Assembly (NCBI GenBank): GCA_031277685.1 | Contig: JAITLV010000034.1 | Span: 1-56,100 of the forward strand | DNA from: Sphingobacterium sp. | Lineage (GTDB): Bacteria; Bacteroidota; Bacteroidia; Sphingobacteriales; Sphingobacteriaceae | Length of the DNA stretch: 56,100 nt | Direction of reading: 5' to 3' | Part shown: positions 9,722 through 19,000 of the stretch, one piece after another | How the letters are laid out: each line of letters starts with the position of its first letter | Position numbering within the stretch: position 1 is the stretch's first letter | Made by a program: the position numbers and the translations under genes | The notes under the pieces: model-generated | What the model was told of the DNA's origin: nothing | The model's input: the letters and a program-made list of their open reading frames with translations, nothing else | The model's database searches: none

Positions 9722-10263
9722 CAGTTCCAGTTCACTTTGATAAACTGCATGGCCTTGACGATGTGATCACTGATTGTTGATGGTGAAATATGCAATAATT
9801 CGCTGACTTCTTCATAACTCCGCCGCTCAAATTTACACAGTTCAAATACCTGTTTTCTTCGTGGTGGTAATTTATTGATAATTCCTTCTAATTTAGAAAA
9901 TTTGTCTTCATGGAATATACATTCCTCATCTATTTGATCCACTGCGTTCATAAAATTACGGTAGACCAATGTAAAACCTTGCTTTCGCTTTTGTTTACGG
10001 TAATGATCTATAATCAAATTACGTCCGATCTGGAATAGAAAATGTTTCAGTGATTTCTCTGTATTGATCCTATCCCGCAATTGCCAGGTTTTCAAAAAAA
10101 CATCCTGAAGGATATCCTCTACCGTCTCCGGAAAATTAAGCAAAAACATAAACTTTTTGTACAAGGCACCTTGATACATGGTGTAAACCAGATTAAAGGT
10201 ATCATGATCCAAAACCTGCTGAAGCCGGTCTGTATAGACCTGTTGTCGCACTATCGTTTCCAT
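9721..10263 (-). CDS. ECF-type RNA polymerase sigma factor
   Basis: The 180-residue protein has sigma-70 region 2 (about 25-90, E-D-I-L-Q-D-V-F-L-K-T-W followed by an I-G-R-N-L-I-I-D-H-Y-R block) and region 4 (about 125-175, L-P-P-R-R-K-Q-V-F-E-L then Y-E-E-V-S-E-L-L-H-I-S helix-turn-helix). Bacteroidota ECF factors of this kind are usually paired with a FecR-like anti-sigma factor and an STN-domain SusC; neither is present here. Instead the gene lies between the ribulokinase gene (11-base gap) and lacI (1-base overlap). It may drive the susC unit or its own operon. How its activity is controlled is unknown; simple control by expression level is an inference. Confidence 0.93.
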   Translation of the reverse strand: METIVRQQVYTDRLQQVLDHDTFNLVYTMYQGALYKKFMFLLNFPETVEDILQDVFLKTWQLRDRINTEKSLKHFLFQIGRNLIIDHYRKQKRKQGFTLVYRNFMNAVDQIDEECIFHEDKFSKLEGIINKLPPRRKQVFELCKFERRSYEEVSELLHISPSTISDHIVKAMQFIKVNWN

Positions 10264-10274
10264 GCTAAAAAGAA

Positions 10275-11939
10275 TTAAGTCTGAACACTGTTATCACGAT
10301 CACTTTGTACCCTGCCATAACGTAGGTATTGTGCGTACCGGCTATCAAAGAGCGCGCGGTATTCCGTTCTCGGCTGGACAATTTCTTTATCACCTTTGCC
10401 CATCTGGGCTGCCGCTTCCGTTACACTGTTGTAACTCTTGCCTACGACTGCGGCAAACATGCAGGCGCCCAATGCGCAAACCTGTTCTGTAGCAGCAATA
10501 TGTATCGGACGATTTAATATATCGGCCATCATCTGCATGGCAAAAGGAGATTTATTTGCTATTCCGCCTATAGCATGAATCCCTTCCACCTGTATCCCTT
10601 CGTTTTCGATACGCTCCATAATAGCCCGGGAACCGAAACAGGTTGCTTCAACCAATGCACTAAAAATTGCGGGTGCTGTTGTTCCCAGTGATAGACCGCC
10701 AATCAGTCCTTTGAGTGTCGGTGCCGCATCTGGTGTCCTCCGGCCATTAAACCAATCCAGTGCAAATGGGCTGTCTATATGTATCGGCAATTGTGCAGCT
10801 GCATGATTGAGTTCCTTTAACAGTTCTCCTTCTAAATGTTCGTATAAATGACTAAAATCAGCGGCAGAGTTTATTTTCGCTGGCCACAGCAGCAGCTCCT
10901 TAAACCACGAAAACACATCACCGAAGGCTGACTGTCCGGCTTCCAGTCCCACCATCCCCGGGATAATGGAATCTTCAACCTGTCCACAGATGCCTTCCAC
11001 AAATACTCCTTCCATCTCCGCTTTGGGCACCACCATCATATCACAGGTCGAGGTACCAATGACTTTACTGATATAATAAGGTTTTATCTCTCCCCCAACA
11101 GCCCCTACATGTGCATCGATGGATCCAATGCCAATCTGTACAGCCGTAGAAAGTCCGAGCCGTTCGGCCCACTCCTGACATAGATAACCCGCAGATTCAA
11201 CAGCAGTATACACCCGATCGCCAAATCGTTCGGCATAGATACCCAGCATTGGATCGATCGCACTAAAAAAATCAGTATCAGGCAAACCATCAAAAACCGG
11301 CGACCATAGCGCTTTATGACCTGCAGCACATACATTTCTCTTGATTTGACTGGCATCATTTCCGCCTGTCAGCAAAAAGGGCATCCAGTCACTATGTTCG
11401 ACCCAGGTATAACATGCCGCTCTGATGGCTGGATCTTCCCGTAGAACGTGCAATAATTTTGCCCAGTACCATTCCGAAGAATAGATTCCGCCTACATATT
11501 TCAGATAACCCCGGTTGTCCTTTTTCCCTAGGGCATTAATTTCCGAAGCCTCGCGTATTGCTGTATGATCCTTCCAAAGGATAAACATGGCGTTCGGATT
11601 TTCATTGAAAGACTCCAGCAGCGCTAAAGCTGTACCCTGCTCATTGACCGCTACCGGTGTCGAACCAGTCATTGCCATAGAGAGCGCGCCGACACCTTGC
11701 CTGACCTCCTGATCCACTGCCTGTAAACATATTTTAACGGCTGAAGTAAGCCCTTCTATGTAATCCAGGGGATGTTGGCGAAACTGGCTGCTGCCGGCAT
11801 GACAATATAAGCCCTTCTGCCAACGTTCATATGGACAAATAGATGAGGAAAGAATCTTACCATTGTGTGCATCCATTAACATCGCCCGGACAGAGTCTGT
11901 CCCAAAATCTACTCCGATAACATACCTATTTTCATTCAT
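10275..11939 (-). CDS. araB: AraB-type ribulokinase (FGGY family)
   Basis: The 554-residue carbohydrate kinase aligns along its length with L-ribulokinase AraB: G-V-D-F-G-T-D-S-V-R-A phosphate-binding start, T-G-S-T-P, F-x-E-N-P-N-A-M-F-x-L-W-K-D-H-T-A, G-G-I-Y-S-S-E-W, and a C-terminal L-D-W-F-N-G-R-R-T-P block. AraB enzymes phosphorylate ribulose at O5, and the E. coli enzyme accepts D- as well as L-ribulose. No L-arabinose isomerase or ribulose-5-phosphate 4-epimerase lies nearby; the partner is a FucI-type isomerase that can turn D-arabinose into D-ribulose. So the likely reaction here is D-ribulose to D-ribulose 5-phosphate, entering the pentose phosphate pathway directly. L-fuculose is an alternative substrate but would need an aldolase that is not encoded here. 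Confidence 0.92.
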   Translation of the reverse strand: MNENRYVIGVDFGTDSVRAMLMDAHNGKILSSSICPYERWQKGLYCHAGSSQFRQHPLDYIEGLTSAVKICLQAVDQEVRQGVGALSMAMTGSTPVAVNEQGTALALLESFNENPNAMFILWKDHTAIREASEINALGKKDNRGYLKYVGGIYSSEWYWAKLLHVLREDPAIRAACYTWVEHSDWMPFLLTGGNDASQIKRNVCAAGHKALWSPVFDGLPDTDFFSAIDPMLGIYAERFGDRVYTAVESAGYLCQEWAERLGLSTAVQIGIGSIDAHVGAVGGEIKPYYISKVIGTSTCDMMVVPKAEMEGVFVEGICGQVEDSIIPGMVGLEAGQSAFGDVFSWFKELLLWPAKINSAADFSHLYEHLEGELLKELNHAAAQLPIHIDSPFALDWFNGRRTPDAAPTLKGLIGGLSLGTTAPAIFSALVEATCFGSRAIMERIENEGIQVEGIHAIGGIANKSPFAMQMMADILNRPIHIAATEQVCALGACMFAAVVGKSYNSVTEAAAQMGKGDKEIVQPRTEYRALFDSRYAQYLRYGRVQSDRDNSVQT

Positions 11940-11957
11940 ATTCCGATTCTCCTTTTT

Positions 11958-13304
11958 TTAATGGGATACCCCCACAGTGATACGTTCAGTTTTAAGTTTC
12001 CTTTTTATCCAAAACCCGTAAAACGCGATGAATAAATAACATAGTAGTGGTATAAAAAAACCAACAGCCATCTTGGAATGATCAGAGATCAATCCCATAA
12101 TCGGCGGACAGAAAGCTCCCCCTGCCACCGCCATAACCAAAAAAGAAGAGGCTTTTTTAGTCAAAGTACCCAGATCCTGAATACCTAAAGCGAAGATGGT
12201 GGGAAACATAATGGACATAAAAAAATAGGTCATAAAAAGGCTAAAAACCGAAAGCCAGCCAATATCAGCAATCACGATCGTCACCAGGATGGTATTGGCT
12301 ATCGCATACCACATCAATAGTCTACGTGGGCTGATAAACCGCATGAAATAGGCTCCCGTGAGACGACCTATCCAAAATGCGCCCATCCCGCCGATTGCCA
12401 ATAGAATCGAAGCTGCCTGTTCATTATTTTTAGGCATAAAGAACTCACCGAAATAGCCCAAATGAACCATGATATTGCCGATCGGTGTTTGTAAATCATG
12501 AACAGCATCGATGACATAATTGATAAAAAATGAATTCGTGCCTGTCTGTGCTGCGACATATAAAAATTGTGCCGCAACAGCTAGCATAAAAGCTGGATAC
12601 TGCAAAAGCTTTCGTAGTGGAGGATTCTCCTCCCCATCCGTATCTGTTTCCTCTTTGACCTCAGGTAGCTTGATAATCATAAAAATGAACAGAACGACCA
12701 AGACGATCCCACCTATCATCATGTAAGGAGTCACCAGAGAATCAAATTTGTCATGTTCACCCGTTGATTCCGTCCCAAAAACAAAGAGCCCGCCGATAAG
12801 TGGCCCCAATATCCACCCAAGTCCGTTGAAAGACTGGGAAATATTGATGCGTCGTGCCGCGCCTACTTTGTTTCCCAATACAGTAGAATACGGATTGGCG
12901 GCCGTTTCTAAAAAAGTAAGTCCACAAGCGAGCACAAACAGGGCAATCAAGAAAGGAATAAATGCACCTAAGGCAGCTGCTGGGTAAAACATGAAAGCAC
13001 CGATAGCGAAAATCGCCAAACCGAGGATAATACCTTTTTGATACCCATAGCGTTTAATGAATAATCCAGCTGGAAGGGCCATGGCCAAGTATCCGATATA
13101 CAGGGAAAACTGCACAAATCCTGACTGCGCTTTACTGACATGTAAAAGATCCTGGAAGTGTTTATCCAAGACATCTAAAAACCCATGGGCAAATCCCCAA
13201 AGGAGAAATAGGCTGCAAATAAAAATGAATGGCACAAGATAATTCACACCTTGCTCATTGACAAAGAGGGATCTTTTCTTTTTTCCTGGTGTCGTCGTGT
13301 TCAT
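11958..13304 (-). CDS. FucP-type sugar:proton symporter (MFS)
   Basis: The 448-residue inner-membrane protein has about 12 hydrophobic segments and FucP-type motifs: L-F-L-L-W-G-F-A-H-G-F-L-D in the first helix, K-R-Y-G-Y-Q-K-G-I in the loop after helix 2, and F-L-E-T-A-A-N-P-Y in helix 4. FucP imports L-fucose and also D-arabinose and galactose with protons. A second FucP paralogue is encoded at 25042-26307 in the fucose operon. Given its neighbours (FucI-type isomerase 31 bases upstream, ribulokinase 18 bases downstream), this copy probably imports the monosaccharide released by the GH172 enzyme. Confidence 0.95.
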   Translation of the reverse strand: MNTTTPGKKKRSLFVNEQGVNYLVPFIFICSLFLLWGFAHGFLDVLDKHFQDLLHVSKAQSGFVQFSLYIGYLAMALPAGLFIKRYGYQKGIILGLAIFAIGAFMFYPAAALGAFIPFLIALFVLACGLTFLETAANPYSTVLGNKVGAARRINISQSFNGLGWILGPLIGGLFVFGTESTGEHDKFDSLVTPYMMIGGIVLVVLFIFMIIKLPEVKEETDTDGEENPPLRKLLQYPAFMLAVAAQFLYVAAQTGTNSFFINYVIDAVHDLQTPIGNIMVHLGYFGEFFMPKNNEQAASILLAIGGMGAFWIGRLTGAYFMRFISPRRLLMWYAIANTILVTIVIADIGWLSVFSLFMTYFFMSIMFPTIFALGIQDLGTLTKKASSFLVMAVAGGAFCPPIMGLISDHSKMAVGFFIPLLCYLFIAFYGFWIKRKLKTERITVGVSH

Positions 13305-13335
13305 GGTTCTCGAAAATTTTATGGCGACCTAAATC

Positions 13336-15099
13336 TTATTTATACAATGGGCCATAGACATGACATGCCCTATAATCACTTCCTTCGGTGTCCATTCCAA
13401 ACGCTCCCCATGCCGATGGCCGAAAAATATCCTCCTGCGCAACGTTGTGCATATTGACAGGTATACGTAACATGGCCGCTAGGGTAATCAAATCTGCACC
13501 AATATGTCCATAACTGATGGCGCCATGATTGGATCCCCAATTGGCCATAACAGCATAAACACTGGAAAAATTACTTTCGCCGGTCAACCGGGGCACAAAC
13601 CAAGTCGTTGGCCAGATTTTATCCGTGCGTTCATCAAGGGTACGGTGGACATCTTCTGGCAGATCAATCGTCCATCCTTCAGCAATCTGTAAAACTGGCC
13701 CTATTCCTTTGATGAGATTGAGGCGGCACATCGTGACCGGCATTCCTCCTTCGGTGACAAATTTGGACGAAAAACCGCCTCCACGCATATAATCCCGATT
13801 GGATGGATAGAATGTAGTCGCTTCTAGGCAGTCATCAACCTCCTGATCCGAAATCTCCCAATGGGGTTTCATCACAGGTTTATCTCCCCGACGTTGTTTC
13901 CCCGTTCCATCTAAGGTCGCGGAGCCCGAATTTATCAAATGCAAGAATCCATCAGCTGCTCTTCCTTCCGGCTTCCAGCCGGAGACACGCTGTACCGCAT
14001 CCGGGCTCCAGTAGGTTCGTACATCGGCAAAGATCTGCGCTGTATTGGTCAACAAGTAATTAAACAGCATGGATACACCGTTTAAGGCATCATTTTCAGT
14101 AGCAATCAAATAGGGTGCACGGATACCATTCCAATCAAATGATGAATTCAATAGTGCTTCGGAGAAATCACCGTCCGGCAGGAAATCCGTCCACTGCCGT
14201 TGTCCCTGAAATCCAGCCAAAAGGGCATGGTGACCTTGTGCTTCTTCACCAAATCCCTGATCAGCGAGTCTCGGATTACCGATCATGAGATCACGCATAA
14301 TCATGGTCATCTTGACAACAAATTCCCAGTCCTGGTCTTTCTCTTCACGGCTTTTGATGTTCTTTTGCTGATTAAAATCTTCACCTTCCCGACAATGTTC
14401 ACGCGTCCACTTCAACGCTAATTTATATTCCTCCGGATCAAAAATATTTTGTTGTATCCGGCGTAAGATTTCAGAGGAGTCTACATATTCATTGCGCATT
14501 CCCAGGTAACTTTGAAAGAAATCAGCGTCTACAATGGATCCGGCAATTCCCATCGAAACAGACCCGATAGCCAGGTAAGATTTGCCCCGCATTATCGCAA
14601 CAGCTAATCCTGCTCTGGCAAAGGCCAATAATTTTTCCCGTACGTCTTCCGGTATATGTTGATCTCCCATGTCCTGTACATCTTTACCATAGATCCCAAA
14701 GGCGGGTAGCCCCTTCTGATTATGCGCAGCCAAGGTCGCGGCCAGGTACACCGCTCCCGGGCGTTCGGTGCCATTAAATCCCCAGATTGCTTTTGGCAAT
14801 AGCGGATTCATATCCATGGTTTCAGAACCATAACACCAACATGGTGTCACAGAAAGGGATACACCAACATTTTCCCGTTCAAATTTCTCCGCGCAGTGTG
14901 CTGCTTCTTTTACCCCTCCAATACAGGTATCCGCTAACACACAGGCCACAGGAGTTCCGTCGGGATACCTCAGTTCGGATTGAAATAGGGTGACAACAGC
15001 CTTAGCCATATTCATTGTTGTCTCTTCCAAGGATTCACGGATACCGCCCAAACGGCCATCAATAATAGGGCGAATACCAATTTTAGGATATGTTTTCAT
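13336..15099 (-). CDS. fucI: L-fucose isomerase / D-arabinose isomerase
   Basis: The 587-residue protein matches FucI in length and sequence: [11 protein letters not shown] near the start, [26 protein letters not shown], a G-x-x-S-M-G-I-A-G block and a C-terminal W-G-S-N-H-G-A. FucI is a cytosolic Mn-dependent aldose-ketose isomerase for L-fucose/L-fuculose and, equally well known, D-arabinose/D-ribulose, sugars that share the same C1-C4 configuration. No L-fuculokinase of FucK type and no fuculose-phosphate aldolase lie in the window, while a ribulokinase does, so D-arabinose is the better guess for the substrate. It starts 2 bases after the upstream lipoprotein gene ends. Confidence 0.95.
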   Translation of the reverse strand: MKTYPKIGIRPIIDGRLGGIRESLEETTMNMAKAVVTLFQSELRYPDGTPVACVLADTCIGGVKEAAHCAEKFERENVGVSLSVTPCWCYGSETMDMNPLLPKAIWGFNGTERPGAVYLAATLAAHNQKGLPAFGIYGKDVQDMGDQHIPEDVREKLLAFARAGLAVAIMRGKSYLAIGSVSMGIAGSIVDADFFQSYLGMRNEYVDSSEILRRIQQNIFDPEEYKLALKWTREHCREGEDFNQQKNIKSREEKDQDWEFVVKMTMIMRDLMIGNPRLADQGFGEEAQGHHALLAGFQGQRQWTDFLPDGDFSEALLNSSFDWNGIRAPYLIATENDALNGVSMLFNYLLTNTAQIFADVRTYWSPDAVQRVSGWKPEGRAADGFLHLINSGSATLDGTGKQRRGDKPVMKPHWEISDQEVDDCLEATTFYPSNRDYMRGGGFSSKFVTEGGMPVTMCRLNLIKGIGPVLQIAEGWTIDLPEDVHRTLDERTDKIWPTTWFVPRLTGESNFSSVYAVMANWGSNHGAISYGHIGADLITLAAMLRIPVNMHNVAQEDIFRPSAWGAFGMDTEGSDYRACHVYGPLYK

Positions 15100-15101
15100 A
15101 T

Positions 15102-16343
15102 TTATTGCTTTTTAGGTTGACCAAAAATTGTGGACACACGGGTCAAGGAAGTGCCCAATACTTTCTCTGCTATTGTATTCAGCTGCGTTTTATCGCCCGT
15201 AAAATGAAAGACACTATGACTGTGTACAATCTGTTCATTGGCTGCGATAAATGCTGCCGGGGAGACGCTCTCAATTTCATAAAAAGGCCCCATCTGGGTA
15301 CCATCTGCCAATGGGCCATCGTTATAGGCATTCATCGCATCGCCTAGGAAAGGATCTTTTTTTGTCGTCCATTCCTGATTGAGATAGGTGGCGCTGTTAG
15401 CAACGTCAAACAATGTGATGGTCAGCACACCTTCATCGACGGCGTAACTCCCCGCCACAGGCTTCGCACGATGCGGTGGAATACCTAGTTTACCTCTGGA
15501 CAAACCATCGGCTTTAAAGTACAAAACGCCTTTTTCCATGGCGATGCGGTCAGACTGAATCTCACCAAAGTAGTCTGTTGTGGCTACTTTCCCTGCAGCG
15601 TCCTCCTTATAGGGGATTAAAATCACTGTTTCAGGACTCGGCGTAAACATATCCAAACTCCATATGCAGGGAGCTCCGGTCTTTTTATCCCAGGTAAAAT
15701 CACCTGTATTTCGCAAGCTATTGGTTGTTTTAAACCCAACAGATTTCACCTGATCTCCTAAATCCACTGAAAGCATATCCTCCATCTCCTTGCGTTCCAA
15801 TATCTCCACCTGACGGTTGATGTTTAGCTTGAAGCGTGTCCCGGCATAATTTTGCAGCTCCATATCCTTGGCGAGTCGCACGCTTTTCGCGGAGGAGGAA
15901 ATCAATGACCAGCTTTCGGTGTCAATTGCTGCTGGAGTATGCCAGTTGTCAAATACCATTTCCTTATTGGGGGCAAAAAACAATGAAAATGGACCTCCTT
16001 CTGGGCCTAACCACAGTCGGTCTTCACCACCATAAGCATTCATATGGGGATCGAGGGCTTTATCGAAGGCTTTGTAGTTTATCCAGCCAAAGCTCCTTCC
16101 ATCAGACCCTTCTGCGGTAGAAGTGAACACCTTACCTTGGTATTTGGGCGAAACAATGAGTTTTGCGTCAGCACCTGAGGCCGAGAGAACAATCAGCTCC
16201 TTATCCCATTTCTGCAGAAAAGTAAGATCCTCAGCGAAGTTTGATTTGTCCTTTTTCGGAGTCCCGGACTCCTTATTATTGCCCTGACAGGCGGAGAACA
16301 TAACTGAAAATATGATCATAGCGTTGAATAGTTTTGTCTTCAT
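15102..16343 (-). CDS. Lipoprotein of unknown function, DUF6786-like
   Basis: The 413-residue protein has a lipoprotein signal with Cys19 after V-M-F-S-A, a short K/S-rich linker, then a beta-rich chain with blocks such as [23 protein letters not shown] and H-S-H-S-V-F-H-F. It looks like the Bacteroidota proteins labelled DUF6786; I name that family from memory and with caution. The fold may be a mutarotase-like beta-sandwich, which would suit sugar binding, but no catalytic residues can be assigned. It lies between the GH172 gene (11-base gap) and fucI (2-base gap), so it is co-transcribed with the pathway. Confidence 0.75.
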   Translation of the reverse strand: MKTKLFNAMIIFSVMFSACQGNNKESGTPKKDKSNFAEDLTFLQKWDKELIVLSASGADAKLIVSPKYQGKVFTSTAEGSDGRSFGWINYKAFDKALDPHMNAYGGEDRLWLGPEGGPFSLFFAPNKEMVFDNWHTPAAIDTESWSLISSSAKSVRLAKDMELQNYAGTRFKLNINRQVEILERKEMEDMLSVDLGDQVKSVGFKTTNSLRNTGDFTWDKKTGAPCIWSLDMFTPSPETVILIPYKEDAAGKVATTDYFGEIQSDRIAMEKGVLYFKADGLSRGKLGIPPHRAKPVAGSYAVDEGVLTITLFDVANSATYLNQEWTTKKDPFLGDAMNAYNDGPLADGTQMGPFYEIESVSPAAFIAANEQIVHSHSVFHFTGDKTQLNTIAEKVLGTSLTRVSTIFGQPKKQ

Positions 16344-16354
16344 GAGCCTGAACT

Positions 16355-17503
16355 TTAATTGATTTCTATCCCATTCTTTCCTGGAAGTGGTTTAAATTTG
16401 CCGTGGGGTTCGGTCTGATACCAGTAGGCAACTGAAATAATATCCGATTTCTGCGGCAGATATCGGTCTTCGGAACGCCAGCCCAGATCTTGAACCGTTA
16501 CCTTTAGGTCACCGTCAAAACGTACTGGATCCAAAATATGCCAGCGATACATCCCAAATCGTTGCTGTGAATCATATATTCCGTCGGGACGGATTACTTG
16601 ATGTAGCCCAGCATAAGGTGTTGTAAACTCCTGATAGCGGCGTGTTTCCTTATTTTCAAAATTGTAGGACCCACAGAAATAATCTTCCAGCCCTGTCGTC
16701 ACGATCGTCGCAAACTCCTTATCACCATCAAGAAAGAATTTGACCTCACCTTCACCCCACCAGCCAGTGTTGTTCACACCAACAGCCAAATAAGTTCCAA
16801 CATAATGTCCTTTCCCCTTCACACCGTCAATAATAGTATGTAAGGATCCTTCAGTAGGGTTAGATCTTCTGTACTGCGCATGAAAATAGGCTTCATCATT
16901 CGCGACTTCCGTTTCCGCATAATTGACCTGATAATAGAGAACCATCGGATGAATGCTCACATTCTCCATCGTTATTTTACATTTTTTCCGAAACGGCATT
17001 TGCCAATAGGAGTTAAATGCACTACCGGGATTGACGGTCATCGCCAGAGAATTTAAGGGTGCATACTTATTCCATCCCATCCCAAAAAATGCACCTACTG
17101 GAGCTTCAATAGAGGGTTCAGTCTCTCCATCCCAATAAAACCTTATAATGGATTGGCTCCAATTACCTGTGGGTGTCATCCAGATGTGCTGAATGATGCC
17201 CGAACCGTCTATTTCTGCTAAAGTAAATGTCTCACCGGCACCGATGTGAACATAGGGGTTAACTTTCCAGCCTACCCCCAATTCTCGGGCTGCCCGGGAA
17301 GCATTTGCCTGGTTTCGTACTCCTTCCTTTTCATTTGGGACAGCCATTCCTCCTTTACCTTTTCCACCACTAAAGTTTTCGGGACTAATCGACCTCGTTT
17401 TGGCATTTGACAGTTTGGATAGATTGCCTAATCCATTTGAAGTTTGTGCAAAAGATGTATAACCAAACATGACTACACACCATAAAAACATGAATCTTTT
17501 CAT
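16355..17503 (-). CDS. Secreted DUF2961/GH172 glycoside hydrolase
   Basis: The 382-residue protein has a signal peptide (about 1-19, ending S-F-A-Q) and the DUF2961 signature: W-W-G-E-G-E-x-K-F-F-L-D-G-D (248-261), then T-G-L-E-D-Y-F-C-G-S-Y (270-280). The acidic residues E251/E253 and E273 are the likely catalytic set. DUF2961 was reclassified as GH172 after members were shown to cleave difructose anhydride or alpha-D-arabinofuranosides of mycobacterial arabinan. Here it is the first gene of an operon with a D-arabinose-capable isomerase and a ribulokinase, so an exo-D-arabinofuranosidase role fits best; a fructofuranosidase is the alternative. Confidence 0.9.
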   Translation of the reverse strand: MKRFMFLWCVVMFGYTSFAQTSNGLGNLSKLSNAKTRSISPENFSGGKGKGGMAVPNEKEGVRNQANASRAARELGVGWKVNPYVHIGAGETFTLAEIDGSGIIQHIWMTPTGNWSQSIIRFYWDGETEPSIEAPVGAFFGMGWNKYAPLNSLAMTVNPGSAFNSYWQMPFRKKCKITMENVSIHPMVLYYQVNYAETEVANDEAYFHAQYRRSNPTEGSLHTIIDGVKGKGHYVGTYLAVGVNNTGWWGEGEVKFFLDGDKEFATIVTTGLEDYFCGSYNFENKETRRYQEFTTPYAGLHQVIRPDGIYDSQQRFGMYRWHILDPVRFDGDLKVTVQDLGWRSEDRYLPQKSDIISVAYWYQTEPHGKFKPLPGKNGIEIN

Positions 17504-17735
17504 ATGCTGTAATTAATTAGTTTTGGATGTCTATTTTCAGCGGCTTAAATGAATCCGCTTTTCCCTTTCAGTTAGATGGAACTTTTTCTATTTAAAAATT
17601 GCATCCCACTGCGCAATAAAATTGAAATATTAAATGTGAACGGTTTATTAATCCACTTAATCGTCGTTTGGAATTTATGTTATATAAAATTTATGCTATA
17701 TAATCAGTTTGGGAGGATCAATATTGGTTTTAAGC

Positions 17736-17747
17736 TTAATCGTTTAA
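17736..17747. promoter_or_regulatory. Predicted LacI-type operator, copy 1
   Basis: TTAATCGTTTAA, within AAGCTTAATCGTTTAAACA, is identical at its core to the sites at 7473 and 17825. It lies 233 bases upstream of the GH172 start codon. Confidence 0.6.
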
Positions 17748-17824
17748 ACAAAAAGAGCAAAAAAAAGCAAAAGATCCAGCAGCTTATTTTTAAGTTTATA
17801 ATTATCAGTTATACAAGTATAAGC

Positions 17825-17836
17825 TTAATCGTTTAA
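17825..17836. promoter_or_regulatory. Predicted LacI-type operator, copy 2
   Basis: TTAATCGTTTAA within AAGCTTAATCGTTTAAATA; its centre is 89 bases from that of copy 1, a spacing that could allow looping. On the minus strand a -7-like box (TATACTTG) follows 3 bases downstream, so a promoter may start here. Confidence 0.6.
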
Positions 17837-17881
17837 ATAAGCAAAATAAAAATTGTATTTTTTTTATTAAGTTCAAAATAT

Positions 17882-17893
17882 TCAATCGTTTAA
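17882..17893. promoter_or_regulatory. Predicted LacI-type operator, degenerate copy 3
   Basis: TCAATCGTTTAA differs by one base from the other copies and lacks the AGC flank, so it would be a weaker site if real. Confidence 0.4.
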
Positions 17894-17956
17894 CCGAAAA
17901 AACCGCTATTTTATGCCCTTTCATCCGATTGAGAACTGATACGACAATGAATGGAC

Positions 17957-17996
17957 ATAAAAATAAAAAAGTCGGAAGAGCGATTCTTCCGACTTT
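17957..17996 (-). terminator. Rho-independent terminator of the SDR gene
   Basis: A 12-bp perfect stem (AAAGTCGGAAGA 17968-17979 with 17985-17996) has a 5-base loop and is followed on the minus strand by a T-rich tract. It lies 87 bases after the stop codon of the SDR gene at 18083 and separates it from the GH172 operon. Confidence 0.85.
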
Positions 17997-18082
17997 AAAG
18001 GCTACTGCCAATTTCTTTGTACAGTGATCAAGTAAAGACCTATTCCTAGACTAGCCCTCCAACTTGCTATTTGTTCTTATTC

Positions 18083-18871
18083 CTATTCGGCAATAATCGA
18101 ACGGTCTAAATGCACATAACCACCATCAACATGAACCAATTGTCCTGTGGTGTGGCTTGACTTGTCAGACAGCAGAAATACAGTTGTATCCGCGATTTCT
18201 TCTGCCGTTGTCATGCGATTTTCCAATGGGATGCGGTCCGTAATTTTTTTCAGTATTTCCACTGGATTTGGTAAGGTCTGAATCCAGCTATCGTACTGCG
18301 GTGTCGCGCACTCGGCAACGATAATTGCATTTACACGGATGGAATAAGGCAATAGTTCTACAGCCCATTCACGTGTCAGCGCATTACGTCCACCATTGGA
18401 AGCAGCATAGGCTGATGTATTCCCTTGTCCTGTTTCGCCAGTCTTGGAAGATATATTGACAATACTTCCTTTGGAGGCTTTCAATGCATCCAGCGCGTGA
18501 TGTGCCATTAGATAATAATGGATCAGGTTTTTATGTAATGAGGCAACAAATTTATCATAATCACCTGACGCTAGGCCAACCCCATCATTATGTCCTGCAT
18601 TATTTACCAAGCCATCTATACGGCCATATACTTCGAGTGTCTGTTTTACCGCTTTTTCACAATCTTCGGGTTTCGACAATTCAGCCTCTATACACAGCGC
18701 ATCTATCCCAAATTGTTTTACTTCGTCTCTAACTTTCTCATTGTCGGCCTGTTTACGTCCCACAATAACGGGAATAGCCTGTTCCTTTGCCAAGGCATGC
18801 ACAACAGCACGCCCTATGCCTTTAGCACCGCCCGTAACAATAACAACTTTATCTTTTAAATGAAGATCCAT
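18083..18871 (-). CDS. SDR-family dehydrogenase, probable L-fucose dehydrogenase
   Basis: The 262-residue short-chain dehydrogenase has the cofactor motif T-G-G-A-K-G-I-G (14-21), N-N-A-G near residue 91, catalytic Ser (I-V-N-I-S-S-K) and a Y-A-A-S-N motif in place of Y-x-x-x-K: the usual Lys is Asn here. In the oxidative L-fucose pathway an SDR converts L-fucose to the lactone with NAD(P)+. It follows the lactonase gene after a terminator hairpin, so it may have its own promoter in 18872-19000. Its 3' end is duplicated almost base for base at 1-114 in opposite orientation. The dehydrogenase family is certain; the sugar is inferred from neighbours, and L-fucose dehydrogenases often also oxidise D-arabinose. 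Confidence 0.85.
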   Translation of the reverse strand: MDLHLKDKVVIVTGGAKGIGRAVVHALAKEQAIPVIVGRKQADNEKVRDEVKQFGIDALCIEAELSKPEDCEKAVKQTLEVYGRIDGLVNNAGHNDGVGLASGDYDKFVASLHKNLIHYYLMAHHALDALKASKGSIVNISSKTGETGQGNTSAYAASNGGRNALTREWAVELLPYSIRVNAIIVAECATPQYDSWIQTLPNPVEILKKITDRIPLENRMTTAEEIADTTVFLLSDKSSHTTGQLVHVDGGYVHLDRSIIAE

Positions 18872-19000
18872 AATACTTTTATTGAATTGTTTGTCTCATT
18901 GAAAAATCTCTATTTTATCATTCAATGAGCACGTTTCACTGGTTATTGATCATAGCTTATCTTAATAGCAATAAGCTCATTACTTTTAATTTAACTATCA

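Larger units (their letters stand above)
17504..17956. promoter_or_regulatory. Regulatory region of the GH172-isomerase-kinase operon
   Basis: This A+T-rich stretch before the GH172 start codon holds three CG-centred palindromes (see separate entries) and a small hairpin (17539-17543 with 17555-17559) 36-56 bases before the ATG. Homopolymer runs of A and T lie between the palindromes. I see no convincing gene in it: the 86-codon plus-strand frame at 17576-17836 covers the palindromes and has the K/I/N/L-rich makeup of chance A+T-rich DNA. Confidence 0.6.

Noticed and set aside
10275..11939. Assigning the kinase as part of an L-arabinose pathway
   Set aside because: No AraA isomerase or AraD epimerase is present; the only isomerase is FucI-type.
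17576..17836. 86-codon plus-strand reading frame before the GH172 operon
   Set aside because: It covers the operator-like palindromes, is rich in K, I, N and L as chance A+T-rich DNA is, and resembles no known protein.
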